DNA of 64,000 nt, taken from the NCBI RefSeq assembly GCF_003234115.2, contig NZ_CP126251.1, forward strand, positions 3,534,001 to 3,598,000, given 5' to 3'. This document shows positions 9,240-20,562 of this stretch, in pieces. A model generated the notes under the pieces. It was not told where the DNA came from. It saw only the letters and a list, made by a program, of their open reading frames with translations, and ran no database searches. Position numbers and translations under genes: made by a program. Origin of the DNA: Curtobacterium sp. MCPF17_002 (lineage in GTDB: Bacteria; Actinomycetota; Actinomycetes; Actinomycetales; Microbacteriaceae). Numbering within the stretch: position 1 is the stretch's first letter; each line of letters opens with the position of its first letter.

Positions 9240-9770
9240 TCAGCTCCTGGGCGGCGCCTCGGCGGCCGCGGCCGCGAGCTGTCCGCTGCGGTAGAACGAG
9301 AAGGCCTTGGCGACCTTCTCCGGGGCACCAGCGACCACGATCGTGTCGCCGGGGAAGACGACGAAGTCCGAGGACGGCGCCGGGTTGGCGCTGTCGCCAC
9401 GGACCACCGCGACGACCGTCAGGCCGATGAAGCCCGAGTCGTGGAGGTCACCGAGGGGCTTGCCCGCGATGGCGTCGTCGTAGTCGACCGAGAACCAGTC
9501 GATCGACAGACCGGGGATCTCGTCGAGCTTGTCGAGGCCCTCGGTGATCCGGGTGCCGCCGAGGAGTTCGGCGAGGGTGTGTGCTTCGTCCTCACTGAGA
9601 CGCAGCGAGACCTTCTCGGACTTGTCCGCGCCGTCCGAGACGTCGGCGAACGAGATGAGGTCGGAATGCCCCGACCGGTGCGTGATGACACCACACTTGC
9701 CACCGTCGTCGGTGTAGAAGCTGTGCAGCACGCCGACTCCGGGGAGTTTGACGCGATGGACGTCGACCAT
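9240..9770 (-). CDS. KhtT-like regulatory subunit with a TrkA-C (RCK_C) domain
   Basis: 176 residues. The N-terminal ~75 residues match the KhtT-specific domain (VKLPGVGVLHSFYTDDGGKCGVI), and the rest fits an RCK_C domain (LSIDWFSVDYDDAIAGKPLGDL, FVVFPGDTIVVAGAPEKV), which in KhtT binds cyclic di-AMP. The ATG at 9770 has AAAAGGGAG upstream. It precedes the antiporter gene by 6 nt on the same strand, as expected for a subunit pair. The ligand is family knowledge, not something visible here. Confidence 0.9.
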   Translation of the reverse strand: MVDVHRVKLPGVGVLHSFYTDDGGKCGVITHRSGHSDLISFADVSDGADKSEKVSLRLSEDEAHTLAELLGGTRITEGLDKLDEIPGLSIDWFSVDYDDAIAGKPLGDLHDSGFIGLTVVAVVRGDSANPAPSSDFVVFPGDTIVVAGAPEKVAKAFSFYRSGQLAAAAAEAPPRS

Positions 9771-9832
9771 GATGGCTCCCTTTTCGAGTACCCCGATGAT
9801 AACCACCAGGACGGCCCGCGCATTCCGCTCAC

Positions 9833-9838
9833 TAGAGT
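9833..9838 (+). promoter_or_regulatory. Putative -10 box (TAGAGT) of the downstream membrane protein gene
   Basis: Lies 7 nt before the ATG at 9846; leaderless arrangement. No clear -35 and no Shine-Dalgarno sequence. Confidence 0.45.
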
Positions 9839-9845
9839 TCTGTGG

Positions 9846-10349
9846 ATGGGGAGAACACGGATCGTCGTGGCCGTCGTCGGGGTGGTGGTCGTGACGCTGT
9901 ACGCGGTGCTGCTCGCGGTGCAGCAACTGGTGCTGGATCCGCTCGCAGCGGTGCCGGGAACCTCCCTCGGCGCGATCCACGCGCACCTCGAACGCCAGGG
10001 GTTCGACGTCCGAGGTGACGTCGTCGCCGTCATCGTCACCGCGGCGATCGGCGTCGCCCTCGCGATCGTGGTCGCCACGACCACGCTGTGGAAGCACGTG
10101 GAACCGCACTTCGTCGCCGCCTGGATGCTCGGCATCATCGCAGCGGGTGCCGTCCCGTTCTTCTTCGCGGGCTTCCAGCTCGGCATGGACGTCGCCGACG
10201 GCTACGGCGTCAGCGGCGGCGCCCACACCGTCTGGGCCGGTGTCCTCTTCGTCACCAGCGCGATCGCGCTGGTCGCGATCCCGGTGGTGCTCGTGTTCGG
10301 CGAGCGGCGGCGTGCCCTCCGGGCCACGTCGGAGACGCTGGTCGCCTGA
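9846..10349 (+). CDS. Hypothetical four-helix membrane protein
   Basis: 167 residues. Four membrane helices are predicted from hydrophobicity at about residues 5-28, 55-75, 85-108 and 130-155, with short polar loops and a basic C-terminus (FGERRRALRATSETLVA). I do not recognise the family. It is a single-gene unit, divergent from khtT and convergent with glpD, with a motif-built hairpin 13 nt after its stop. Confidence 0.8.
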   Translation: MGRTRIVVAVVGVVVVTLYAVLLAVQQLVLDPLAAVPGTSLGAIHAHLERQGFDVRGDVVAVIVTAAIGVALAIVVATTTLWKHVEPHFVAAWMLGIIAAGAVPFFFAGFQLGMDVADGYGVSGGAHTVWAGVLFVTSAIALVAIPVVLVFGERRRALRATSETLVA

Positions 10350-10361
10350 CGGAGGCGGGTC

Positions 10362-10393
10362 GCGCCTCCAGGCGGTCGACGGCCTGGAGGCGC
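10362..10393. terminator. Inverted pair of the 12-mer repeat between convergent genes
   Basis: GCGCCTCCAGGC at 10362-10373 and its exact complement at 10382-10393 enclose an 8-nt loop (GGTCGACG). It forms a 12-bp hairpin between two convergent genes and probably serves as a bidirectional terminator. It is also one of the inverted pairs of the dispersed 12-mer. Confidence 0.7.
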
Positions 10394-10451
10394 AACACCC
10401 GTCGTCGACGCTGGTCGCGTCCGACCCGGGTTCCGTCCCGTGCGGATGCGG

Positions 10452-12356
10452 CTACTCGGGTTCCGTCGTCTTCTCGCCGATCACCTGTTCGTCCGAGGCC
10501 TTCGCACCCTCCGTGGAGCCGCCGCGCGTCGGCGCACCGCCGACCTTGACGTCGTCCTCGTCGAAGCCGAACGCGATGTCCGGCGCCTCGAGGCGTACCC
10601 GGTCCGCGGACTCGTCGTCGGGCTGCAGCTGCGACTCCCGCTCGGCGGCGACCCGCTTGAGGTAGTTCGACACCTCGTTCTCGGTCGTCTCCTGGTCCCA
10701 GCCGAGCACGTCGCCCATGAGCTTCGCAGCGACGGGGGCCGCCGACTCGCCGCGGTCCCAGGCCTCGATCGAGATGCGGGTGCGGCGGGCGAGGACGTCC
10801 TCCAGGTGGAGGGCTCCCTCGTGCGACGCTGCGTAGACGACCTCGGCGCCGATGTAGTCATCAGCCCCGGGGAGCGGCTCGGCGAGGGACGGGTCCTGCT
10901 GCACGAGCTGCAGGACCTCGGTCGCGAGGGTGCCGTACCGGTTGAGGAGGTGCTCGATCCGGACCTTGTGCACGCCGAACGTCCTGGCCGTCCGGCCACG
11001 TCGGTTCCACGCCGCCGGGTAGCCCTCCGCGCCGAGCAGCGGGATGTCCTCGGTCGTCGACGCCGGGATCTTCCCGTCCATCGCCGCGACCGCCTCGTCG
11101 ATGGCGTCCTTGCCCATCACGCGGTACGTCGTCCACTTGCCGCCGGCGACCACCACCAGCCCGGGCACGGTGTGCGCGACGACGTGCTCGCGGCTGAGCT
11201 TCGACGTCTGGTCGGACTCCCCCGCCAGCAGCGGCCGGAGCCCGGCGTACACGCCCTCGACGTCCTCGCGCGTGAGCGGGACCGCGAGCACCTTGTTGAC
11301 GTGCTCGAGGATGTAGTCGATGTCCGCCGCGGTCGCCGCCGGGTGCGCCTTGTCGAGGTACCAGTCGGTGTCGGTCGTGCCGACGAGCCAGTGCCGGCCC
11401 CACGGGATGACGAACAGCACGCTCTTCTCGGTGCGGAGGATCATGCCCGTGTTCGACTGGAACCGGTCGCGCGGGATGACGAGGTGCACGCCCTTCGACG
11501 ACCGCACCTTGAACTGGCCGCGGGTGCCGATCATCGCCTGCGTGTCGTCCGTCCACACGCCGGTGGCGTTGACGACCTGCTTCGCCCGGATCTCGAACTT
11601 CTCTCCGGTCTGGATGTCGTGCGCCTCGGCGCCGACCACGCGCTCCCCGACCTTGATGAAGCCCTCGATCCGGACCCGCGCCGCGGCGTGTGCGCCGTAG
11701 GACGCGGCCGTGCGGACGAGGGAGGCGACGTACCGGGCGTCGTCGACCTGGGCGTCGTAGTACGTCATGCCGCCGACGAAGGCGTCCTTCTTGAGCCCCG
11801 GCATGGCACGGAGCACCTGCTTGCGGCTGAGGTGCCGGTGGTGCGGGACCCCGGGCGGCCGTCCGCCGCTCCAGCTGAAGGCGTCGTACATCGCCATGCC
11901 GATGCCGATGTAGAAGCGCTCCCACACGTGGTGGTTGAGCGGGTACAGGAACCGCACCGGCTTCACCAGGTGCGGGGCGATCCGCTGCAGGAGCAGGCCG
12001 CGTTCCGTCAGGGCCTCGCGGACGAGGGCGAAGTTGAGCTGCTCGAGGTAGCGGATGCCACCGTGCACGAGCTTCGACGACCGGCTCGACGTGCCCGAGC
12101 CCCAGTCGCGCGCCTCGACGATGCCGACGCTCAGACCGCGGGTCACCGCGTCGAGCGCACTGCCACCGCCGACGATCCCGCCGCCGATGACCAGGACGTC
12201 GAGCTCCTTGGTCTTCAGGGCCTCGATCGCGGCGTCGCGTTCGTCCGGGCCGAGCTTCGCCGCCGGGTCGAACCCCACCCCCGGTGCGGCGTTCTCCGCC
12301 CGCGCGGGCCTCGTCGCACTCGACGTGCTGGTGCTGCTGCTGGTCGTCTTCGCCAT
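10452..12356 (-). CDS. glpD: Glycerol-3-phosphate dehydrogenase, FAD-dependent
   Basis: 634 residues. Oxidises glycerol-3-phosphate to dihydroxyacetone phosphate at the membrane, passing electrons to quinone. Seen: a Rossmann FAD motif VLVIGGGIVGGGSALDA, GlpD signatures SSRSSKLVHGGIRYLE and GRHWLVGTTDTDWYLDK, and the C-terminal cap domain (RRTRISIEAWDRGESAA). About 35 N-terminal residues are Ser/Thr-rich and a 60-residue acidic tail follows the family core, so it is longer than the usual 500-570. The ATG at 12356 is chosen for its CGGAGG 6 nt upstream rather than an in-frame start 12 codons earlier. Confidence 0.95.
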   Translation of the reverse strand: MAKTTSSSTSTSSATRPARAENAAPGVGFDPAAKLGPDERDAAIEALKTKELDVLVIGGGIVGGGSALDAVTRGLSVGIVEARDWGSGTSSRSSKLVHGGIRYLEQLNFALVREALTERGLLLQRIAPHLVKPVRFLYPLNHHVWERFYIGIGMAMYDAFSWSGGRPPGVPHHRHLSRKQVLRAMPGLKKDAFVGGMTYYDAQVDDARYVASLVRTAASYGAHAAARVRIEGFIKVGERVVGAEAHDIQTGEKFEIRAKQVVNATGVWTDDTQAMIGTRGQFKVRSSKGVHLVIPRDRFQSNTGMILRTEKSVLFVIPWGRHWLVGTTDTDWYLDKAHPAATAADIDYILEHVNKVLAVPLTREDVEGVYAGLRPLLAGESDQTSKLSREHVVAHTVPGLVVVAGGKWTTYRVMGKDAIDEAVAAMDGKIPASTTEDIPLLGAEGYPAAWNRRGRTARTFGVHKVRIEHLLNRYGTLATEVLQLVQQDPSLAEPLPGADDYIGAEVVYAASHEGALHLEDVLARRTRISIEAWDRGESAAPVAAKLMGDVLGWDQETTENEVSNYLKRVAAERESQLQPDDESADRVRLEAPDIAFGFDEDDVKVGGAPTRGGSTEGAKASDEQVIGEKTTEPE

Positions 12357-12414
12357 CGTCGCCTCCGAGCCGGGACGGCGCCGAGGCGTCACCCGCGCTG
12401 CACGGGTGCCACCG

Positions 12415-13536
12415 TCACTGCTGGTGGTACGGCGCCACGACCACTTCTACTCGCTGGAACTCCTTGACGTCGGAGTATCCGGTCGTCGCCATCGACCGAC
12501 GCAGGGCGCCGACGATGTTCGCGCGGCCGTCCCACGTGGGCGTCGGGCCGTGCAGCACGTTCTCGAGCGGGCCGATCGTGCCCACCTCGACGCGGCGACC
12601 ACGGGGCAGCTCCGGGTGGTGCGCCTCGGCACCCCAGTGGAACCCGCCGCCCGGCGCCTCGGCCGCACGGGCCAGCGCGGTGCCGAGCATCACGGCGTCG
12701 GCACCCATCGCGATCGCCTTCACGACGTCGCCGGCGGTGTCGAGCCCGCCGTCGGCGATGACGTGCACGTACCGGCCGCCGGACTCGTCCATGTAGTCGC
12801 GGCGAGCGCCGGCGATGTCCGCGACGGCCGTGGCCATCGGGGCGTGGATGCCGAGCGCCGCACGGGTCGTCGAGGCCGCGCCGCCGCCGAAGCCGACGAG
12901 CACGCCCGCGGCACCGGTGCGCATGAGGTGCAGCGCCGCCGTGTACGTCGAGGCACCGCCCACGATCACCGGGACGTCGAGCTCGTAGATGAACTTCTTG
13001 AGGTTGAGGGGCTCGGTGTTCTGCGACACGTGCTCCGCCGACACCGTGGTGCCGCGGATCACGAACAGGTCGACACCGGCGTCGACGACGGTCTGCGAGA
13101 ACTCCTGCGTGCGCTGCGGGCTGAGCGAGCCCGCGACCGGCACCCCGGCCGCGCGGATCTCGGCCAGGCGTGCGGAGATCAGCTCGGCCTTGACCGGCTC
13201 GGAGTAGATCTCCTGCATGCGCTTCGTGACGTTGCCGTCGGTGAGCGCCTTGATCTCGTCGTAGTAGGGCGTCGGGTCCTCGTAGCGGGTCCAGAGCCCC
13301 TCGAGGTCGAGCACACCCAGCATGCCGAGCTTGCCCATCTGGATGACCGTCGCCGGCGAGGCTACGGAGTCCATCGGGGCCGAGAGGATCGGCGACTCGA
13401 ACGTGAACGCGTCGATCGACCACTGCACGCTGACGTCGCGCGGGTCACGCGTCCGTCGCGAGGGGACCACCGCGATGTCGTCGAACGCGTACGCCCGACG
13501 TCCGCGCTTGCCAGCACCGATCTCGACTTCACTCAC
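12415..13536 (-). CDS. GuaB3 family IMP dehydrogenase-related protein
   Basis: 373 residues, no CBS domains, matching the GuaB3 family that accompanies GuaB in actinobacteria. Seen: RRAYAFDDIAVVPSRRTRDP, ILSAPMDSVASP, LGMLGVLDLEGLWTRYEDP and a TIM-barrel phosphate site GTALARAAEAPGG. The loop that in IMP dehydrogenase holds the catalytic Cys (GPGSICTTR in GuaB of this window) reads GGGAASTTR here, with Ser at that position. It is therefore unlikely to work exactly like IMPDH, and the true activity is uncertain. The GTG start at 13536 lies 6 nt after a TAGGCT box and has no Shine-Dalgarno, so it is probably leaderless. Confidence 0.92.
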   Translation of the reverse strand: MSEVEIGAGKRGRRAYAFDDIAVVPSRRTRDPRDVSVQWSIDAFTFESPILSAPMDSVASPATVIQMGKLGMLGVLDLEGLWTRYEDPTPYYDEIKALTDGNVTKRMQEIYSEPVKAELISARLAEIRAAGVPVAGSLSPQRTQEFSQTVVDAGVDLFVIRGTTVSAEHVSQNTEPLNLKKFIYELDVPVIVGGASTYTAALHLMRTGAAGVLVGFGGGAASTTRAALGIHAPMATAVADIAGARRDYMDESGGRYVHVIADGGLDTAGDVVKAIAMGADAVMLGTALARAAEAPGGGFHWGAEAHHPELPRGRRVEVGTIGPLENVLHGPTPTWDGRANIVGALRRSMATTGYSDVKEFQRVEVVVAPYHQQ

Positions 13537-13542
13537 CCGGCA

Positions 13543-13548
13543 AGCCTA
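13543..13548 (-). promoter_or_regulatory. Putative -10 box (TAGGCT) of guaB3
   Basis: Six nt from the GTG start of guaB3; leaderless arrangement, which supports that start codon. Confidence 0.45.
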
Positions 13549-13639
13549 GCGGTCGTGTCCCCCGGGTGGCACGGGCGGCCGGTACACCTCGCACGGTGCG
13601 AGGCGGCGCGCGGGCGGTGCGCGGGCGGTGCGGGGTTAC

Positions 13640-13870
13640 GGGCGTGGTGCGAGGTGGCGCGGGTCGCACGGGGCATGGAACCTCGCACGGGATGCCACAC
13701 CTCGCACCGTGCGAGGGGACGCGCACGGACGCGCGGCACGTGCGACGCGCGGACGCTCATCGCACGGTGCGAGGTGGCGCGGGTCGCACGGTGCGAGGTT
13801 GCGGGCGTGGTGCGAGGGGGCGCGGGTCGCACGGAGCATGGAACCTCGCACGGGATGGCACCCCTCGCAC
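13640..13870. repeat. Direct 68-bp repeat made of CCTCGCAC/GTGCGAGG palindromes
   Basis: The gene-free spacer 13549-13952 is built from palindromic CCTCGCACsGTGCGAGG-type units joined by GGTGGCGCGGGT. A 68-bp block starting GGGCGTGGTGCGAGG and including GCATGGAACCTCGCACGGGAT occurs at 13640-13707 and again at 13803-13870 with about four differences. Further partial copies lie at 13587-13605, 13768-13800 and 13868-13910. All long frames through it are repetitive and I call none of them a gene. Confidence 0.85.
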
Positions 13871-13952
13871 GGTGCGAGGTGGCGCGGGTCGCACGGTGCG
13901 AGGGGACGCGCACGGGGACGCGGACGGGCGCGCGGACGTGCGGCGCTGCACC

Positions 13953-14135
13953 TCAGCGTGGGCGGGCGCGGCGCCTCCGCAGCATCCGGAGCACGAGGCC
14001 GAGCAGGAGCGCCAGCGCCACGAGGACCCCGAGGAGCGCCGCGGCGACCTTCACGAGCAGGGCGGCCCCGACGAAGAGCGCGGCGAACACCAGCCAGACG
14101 AGGGCGTCGAGCACGAGGGGGCCGGGAGTGCGCAC
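13953..14135 (-). CDS. Small hydrophobic protein (putative)
   Basis: 60 residues from a GTG at 14135. Two closely spaced hydrophobic stretches (VLDALVWLVFAALFVGAALL and AALLGVLVALALLLGLVLRM) are followed by a very basic end (RRRRARPR), the look of a small two-helix membrane protein. No recognised family and no clear ribosome binding site. It sits between two repeat arrays, so it could be a chance frame. The clean hydrophobic-then-basic pattern and the stop right at the edge of the repeats favour a real gene only modestly. Confidence 0.45.
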   Translation of the reverse strand: MRTPGPLVLDALVWLVFAALFVGAALLVKVAAALLGVLVALALLLGLVLRMLRRRRARPR

Positions 14136-14169
14136 GTCCGGAACGATACCGATCCTGCGGGGAGGAGCC

Positions 14170-14181
14170 GCGCCTCCAGGC
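14170..14181. repeat. Single copy of the 12-mer GCGCCTCCAGGC
   Basis: Unpaired exact copy of the dispersed 12-mer, in the spacer between the small membrane-protein frame and livF. Confidence 0.8.
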
Positions 14182-14221
14182 AGTCGCACACACCGCAGCG
14201 GGGGCGAGACGCCCTGCCAAC

Positions 14222-14315
14222 GGCGAGACACCGCGCGATCCGGCGGCGTCTCGCCGGGCCGGCGGTGTCTCGCCGGGCCGGCGGTGTCTCGCCGGGCCGG
14301 CGGTGTCTCGCCGGA
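14222..14315. repeat. Four tandem 19-bp units (CCGGCGGTGTCTCGCCGGG)
   Basis: Four head-to-tail units at 14240-14315, the first with GCGTCTC and the last ending GGA. They are preceded by an inverted partner CGGCGAGACACCGCG (from 14221) which can pair with any unit. The core GAGACACCGC/GCGGTGTCTC also forms the terminator stem at 27072-27102. Confidence 0.85.
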
Positions 14316-14401
14316 ACGGCGCGTGGGAGGAGGGCCGTGCGGCGCTGAGCGTCAACGCACGACCCTCCTCGGCGTGGATGTCGCCCCCACAGCGGCACCC
14401 A

Positions 14402-14481
14402 CAGTCGACCCCGCCCGCACAGCGGGCAGAACCGACGTCTACAGTCGACCCTGCCCGCACAGCGGGCAGAACCGACGTCTA
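14402..14481. repeat. Two tandem 40-bp units
   Basis: Units at 14402-14441 and 14442-14481 differ at one base and a third, degenerate unit starts at 14482. Each contains a small hairpin CCCGC-ACA-GCGGG. The array ends a few nt before the livF stop codon and may affect transcript ends. Confidence 0.85.
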
Positions 14482-14494
14482 CGGCCGACCCCGC

Positions 14495-15334
14495 TCAGCG
14501 AGCGGAGTCGACGTCCTTGGCGAGCGTTCCCAGGTAGAGCTCGATGACCTTGGGGTCGTCGGCGAGCTCCTTCCCCGTGCCCGAGTACGCGTTCTTGCCC
14601 TGGTCGAGCACGTACCCACGATCGCAGATCTGCAGACAGCGTCGCGCGTTCTGCTCCACCATCACGATCGACACACCGGCCTTGTTGATCCGGCGCGTGC
14701 GGATGAACGTCTCGTCCTGGCGCACCGGCGACAGTCCCGCGGAGGGCTCGTCGAGCAGCAGCACCTTCGGGTCCATCATCAGTGCCCTCGCCATCGCGAC
14801 CGACTGCCGCTCACCACCGGACAGCGATCCGGCACGCTGGCCCTTGCGCTGCCCGAGGACGGGGAACAGGTCGTAGATGACCTCGAGGCGCTCGGCGAAC
14901 TTCCGGGGCCGGAGGTACAGCCCCATCTGCAGGTTCTCCTCGATGGACAGCGAGGGGAAGACGTTGTTCGTCTGCGGGACGAACCCGACGCCGGCCTGCA
15001 CGAGCTTGTTCGCCTTGAGGTTCGTGATGTCCTCGCCCTGCAGGGTCACGGATCCCTCACGGATGGAGACCAGGCCGAACAGCGCCTTGAGGAGCGTCGA
15101 CTTGCCCGCACCGTTCGGGCCGATGATGCCGATGAGCTCGCCCGGGTAGCAGTCGAGGTCGCAGCCGTTCAGGATGTTCACCCCCGGCAGGTACCCGGCG
15201 ACGAGGTTCTTGGCGCTGAGCACCGGCTCGCGTTCCAGCGTCGCGGTGGCGGCTGGTGCCGCCGGCTGCGTCTCCGGCGCCGATCCGGGCCTGGAGGCGC
15301 TGCTCGCGTTGGTGGGGTCGCTTGCGTCCGTCAT
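14495..15334 (-). CDS. livF: Branched-chain amino-acid ABC transporter ATPase, LivF-like
   Basis: 279 residues. Seen: Walker A GPNGAGKS, signature LSGGERQS, Walker B LLLDEPSAGLSP and the LivF-type VMVEQNA stretch. A ~35-residue Ala/Pro/Ser-rich head precedes the ATPase core and lacks counterparts in standard LivF (about 235-240 residues). That head contains an exact copy of the dispersed 12-mer at 15289-15300, read as SASRPG. The ATG at 15332-15334 overlaps the livG stop by 4 nt. It is the last gene of livH-livM-livG-livF. The substrate is inferred from family only. Confidence 0.93.
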   Translation of the reverse strand: MTDASDPTNASSASRPGSAPETQPAAPAATATLEREPVLSAKNLVAGYLPGVNILNGCDLDCYPGELIGIIGPNGAGKSTLLKALFGLVSIREGSVTLQGEDITNLKANKLVQAGVGFVPQTNNVFPSLSIEENLQMGLYLRPRKFAERLEVIYDLFPVLGQRKGQRAGSLSGGERQSVAMARALMMDPKVLLLDEPSAGLSPVRQDETFIRTRRINKAGVSIVMVEQNARRCLQICDRGYVLDQGKNAYSGTGKELADDPKVIELYLGTLAKDVDSAR

Positions 15335-16218
15335 CGGGTCGCCTCCTGCTCGTCTTCTTCCGCTACTTCCTCGGCGAGTTCCTCGTAGGTCTCCTCGTTG
15401 AGGAGCGAGTCGTCACCGAGGTCGGTGTCGTGGTGCGCACCGAGGTACGCGTCGATGACCGCACGGTCGTCCATCACCGTGTCGGCCGGCCCTTCGGCGA
15501 CGACCTTGCCCTCGGCCATCACGACGACCCAGTCCGAGATGTGCCGGACCATGTGCATGTCGTGCTCGACGAAGAGCACGGTCATGCCGTCGTCGCGGAG
15601 GGACTGGATGTGCCCGAGCAGCGACTGGGTCAGTGCTGGGTTCACGCCGGCCATCGGCTCGTCGAGCATGATCATCGTCGGGTCGGACATGAGCGCCCGG
15701 GCCATCTCGAGGAGCTTCCGCTGGCCGCCCGAGAGCGACCCGGCGTAGTCGTCCGCCTTCGTGTCGAGCTTGAACCGGGCGAGGAGGTCCTCGGCCTTGG
15801 CGGTGATCTCCCGTTCGCGCTTCGCCCACACCGGCTTGACGAGTGCGGCGAAGAAGTTCTCGCCGGGCTGGTCGCGGGCACCGAGCAGCATGTTCTGCAT
15901 CACCGTCAGGCGGCTGAGCGCCTTGGTGAGCTGGAACGTGCGGACCATGCCCCGGTTGGCGATGTGCGTGGCGCTCGTCTTCTGCAGGGTGCTGCCGTTG
16001 AACTGCGTGGTCGCACCGGGGCTCGGCTTGTCGAACCCGGTGAGCAGGTTGAAGAACGTCGTCTTGCCGGCGCCGTTCGGGCCGATGAGTGCGGTGATGG
16101 AGCCGCGCTGGACCTCGAGGTGGTCGACGTCGACCGCGGTCATGCCACCGAAGCGGCGGGTGACGTCGTCGACGACCAGGATCGGGTCGGACTTCGTGTG
16201 GGCGTACGACTCAGACAC
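15331..16218 (-). CDS. livG: Branched-chain amino-acid ABC transporter ATPase, LivG-like
   Basis: 295 residues. Seen: Walker A GPNGAGKTT, signature LSGGQRKLLEMA, Walker B MIMLDEPMAGVNP and the LivG end AEGPADTVMDDRAVIDAYLG. About 35 acidic residues follow the normal LivG end (ETYEELAEEVAEEDEQE). The GTG start at 16218 overlaps livM by 8 nt and the stop overlaps livF by 4 nt, so the genes are translationally coupled. Confidence 0.94.
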   Translation of the reverse strand: MSESYAHTKSDPILVVDDVTRRFGGMTAVDVDHLEVQRGSITALIGPNGAGKTTFFNLLTGFDKPSPGATTQFNGSTLQKTSATHIANRGMVRTFQLTKALSRLTVMQNMLLGARDQPGENFFAALVKPVWAKREREITAKAEDLLARFKLDTKADDYAGSLSGGQRKLLEMARALMSDPTMIMLDEPMAGVNPALTQSLLGHIQSLRDDGMTVLFVEHDMHMVRHISDWVVVMAEGKVVAEGPADTVMDDRAVIDAYLGAHHDTDLGDDSLLNEETYEELAEEVAEEDEQEATR

Positions 16219-17197
16219 TGAACGTCAGCTCCTTCTTGTTGCCGAGCAGGCCCTGTGGACGGAACACGATGAGGAGCATGAGCGCGACGCCGACGAGCAC
16301 GTAGGAGAACTGCTCCGCCTGCTGTGCGTTCATGATCGAGTTCGGGATGAAGTCGCCGGCGAGGGTGCGGATGAAGAGCCGGACGACGAAGAAGAGCACG
16401 GCGCCGAGCACCGGACCGAACACCGTCGCGGCACCACCGAGGATGAGCGCCGTCCAGATGAAGAACGTCATCGAACGGCCCATCGCGTCCGGCTGCACCG
16501 AACTCGGCAGGACGTAGATGATCCCGGCGAGGGCTCCGAGCGCACCACCGAACACGAGCGCCTGCATCTTGTACGAGTAGACGCTCTTGCCGAGGGAGCG
16601 GACGGCGTCCTCGTCCTCACGGATGGCCTTCACGACACGGCCCCACGGGCTGCGCATGAGCAGGAACAGCACGAGGGTGAACAGGGCGACGAGGCCCCAC
16701 GCCGCGATGCGGATCCACCAGCCGTTGACGCCGTTGTTCGAGTACGTGAACCACAGGATCGTCGTGGTGCCGTCGGGCAGCGGGCTGAGGGCGTTGAACG
16801 AGTCGCGGTAGCTCGACCCGGTGATGCCGTTCGAACCGCCGGTCGTCGTGGTGAGCAGGCTCGAGCGGCCCACCATGCGGACGATCTCGGCGCCGGAGAT
16901 CGTCACGATCGCCAGGTAGTCGCCGCGGAGCCGCAGGGTCGGGATGCCGAGGATGATCGCGAACACGATCGACACCAGCAGGGCGACCAGGATCGCCATC
17001 ACGAACGGCAAGCCGTTGGTGATCGAGATCGCGAAGCCGTAGGCGCCGAGCAGCAGGAACGCCGCCTGGCCCATGTTGACGAGGCCGGTGAGCCCGAAGT
17101 GGACGTTGAGGCCGATCGCGGCGAGCGCGAACGCGGCCGTGGTCGGGGCGAGTGCCTCCTGGGTGAGCGAGGACAGCAGGTTGAGGATGTAGTCCAT
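16211..17197 (-). CDS. livM: Branched-chain amino-acid ABC transporter permease, LivM-like
   Basis: 328 residues with eight to ten membrane helices. Seen: GLNVHFGLTGLVNMGQAAFLLLGAYG near the N-terminus, the LivM cytoplasmic loop PTLRLRGDYLAIVTISGAEIVRM, and the EAA-like coupling region SPWGRVVKAIREDEDAVRSLGK. The ATG at 17197 has AAGGAG 8 nt upstream, placed over the livH stop. Partner of LivH in the membrane. Confidence 0.94.
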   Translation of the reverse strand: MDYILNLLSSLTQEALAPTTAAFALAAIGLNVHFGLTGLVNMGQAAFLLLGAYGFAISITNGLPFVMAILVALLVSIVFAIILGIPTLRLRGDYLAIVTISGAEIVRMVGRSSLLTTTTGGSNGITGSSYRDSFNALSPLPDGTTTILWFTYSNNGVNGWWIRIAAWGLVALFTLVLFLLMRSPWGRVVKAIREDEDAVRSLGKSVYSYKMQALVFGGALGALAGIIYVLPSSVQPDAMGRSMTFFIWTALILGGAATVFGPVLGAVLFFVVRLFIRTLAGDFIPNSIMNAQQAEQFSYVLVGVALMLLIVFRPQGLLGNKKELTFSV

Positions 17198-17208
17198 GGC
17201 GGCGCTCC

Positions 17209-20395
<3,187 letters not shown>

Positions 20396-20429
20396 GGGTC
20401 CGCGCGCCCGCCGCGCGCTCCCTTCCGCA

Positions 20430-20493
20430 AAACGCAACCTCGGCGGTTGCCCGCAAAGCTCCATCCCTGCGGGCAACCGCCTTCGTTGCGTTT
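20430..20493. repeat. Inverted repeat, 26-bp arms, left flank of the DUF559 gene
   Basis: Left arm 20430-20455 and right arm 20468-20493 match at 23 of 26 positions (AAACGCAAC nnn GGCGGTTGCCCGCA), with a 12-nt loop. It lies 35 nt past the guaB stop, so it may terminate guaB. A sister element with the same arm sequence lies at 21481-21550, on the other side of the next gene. Confidence 0.9.
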
Positions 20494-20562
20494 CCGGCCA
20501 GGCTTATCCACAGATCCCGGCGAGTGGTCCCGTGCGACCGGCTACCCGGACACGCTCGGGGG

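Noticed and set aside
7653..9845. A long plus-strand frame opposite the antiporter genes
   Set aside because: Antisense to khtTU; only the final 167 codons, from the ATG at 9846, have helix-forming, gene-like content.
13587..14481. CRISPR array
   Set aside because: Repeats are directly adjacent or palindromic without unique spacers of constant length, and no cas genes are present.
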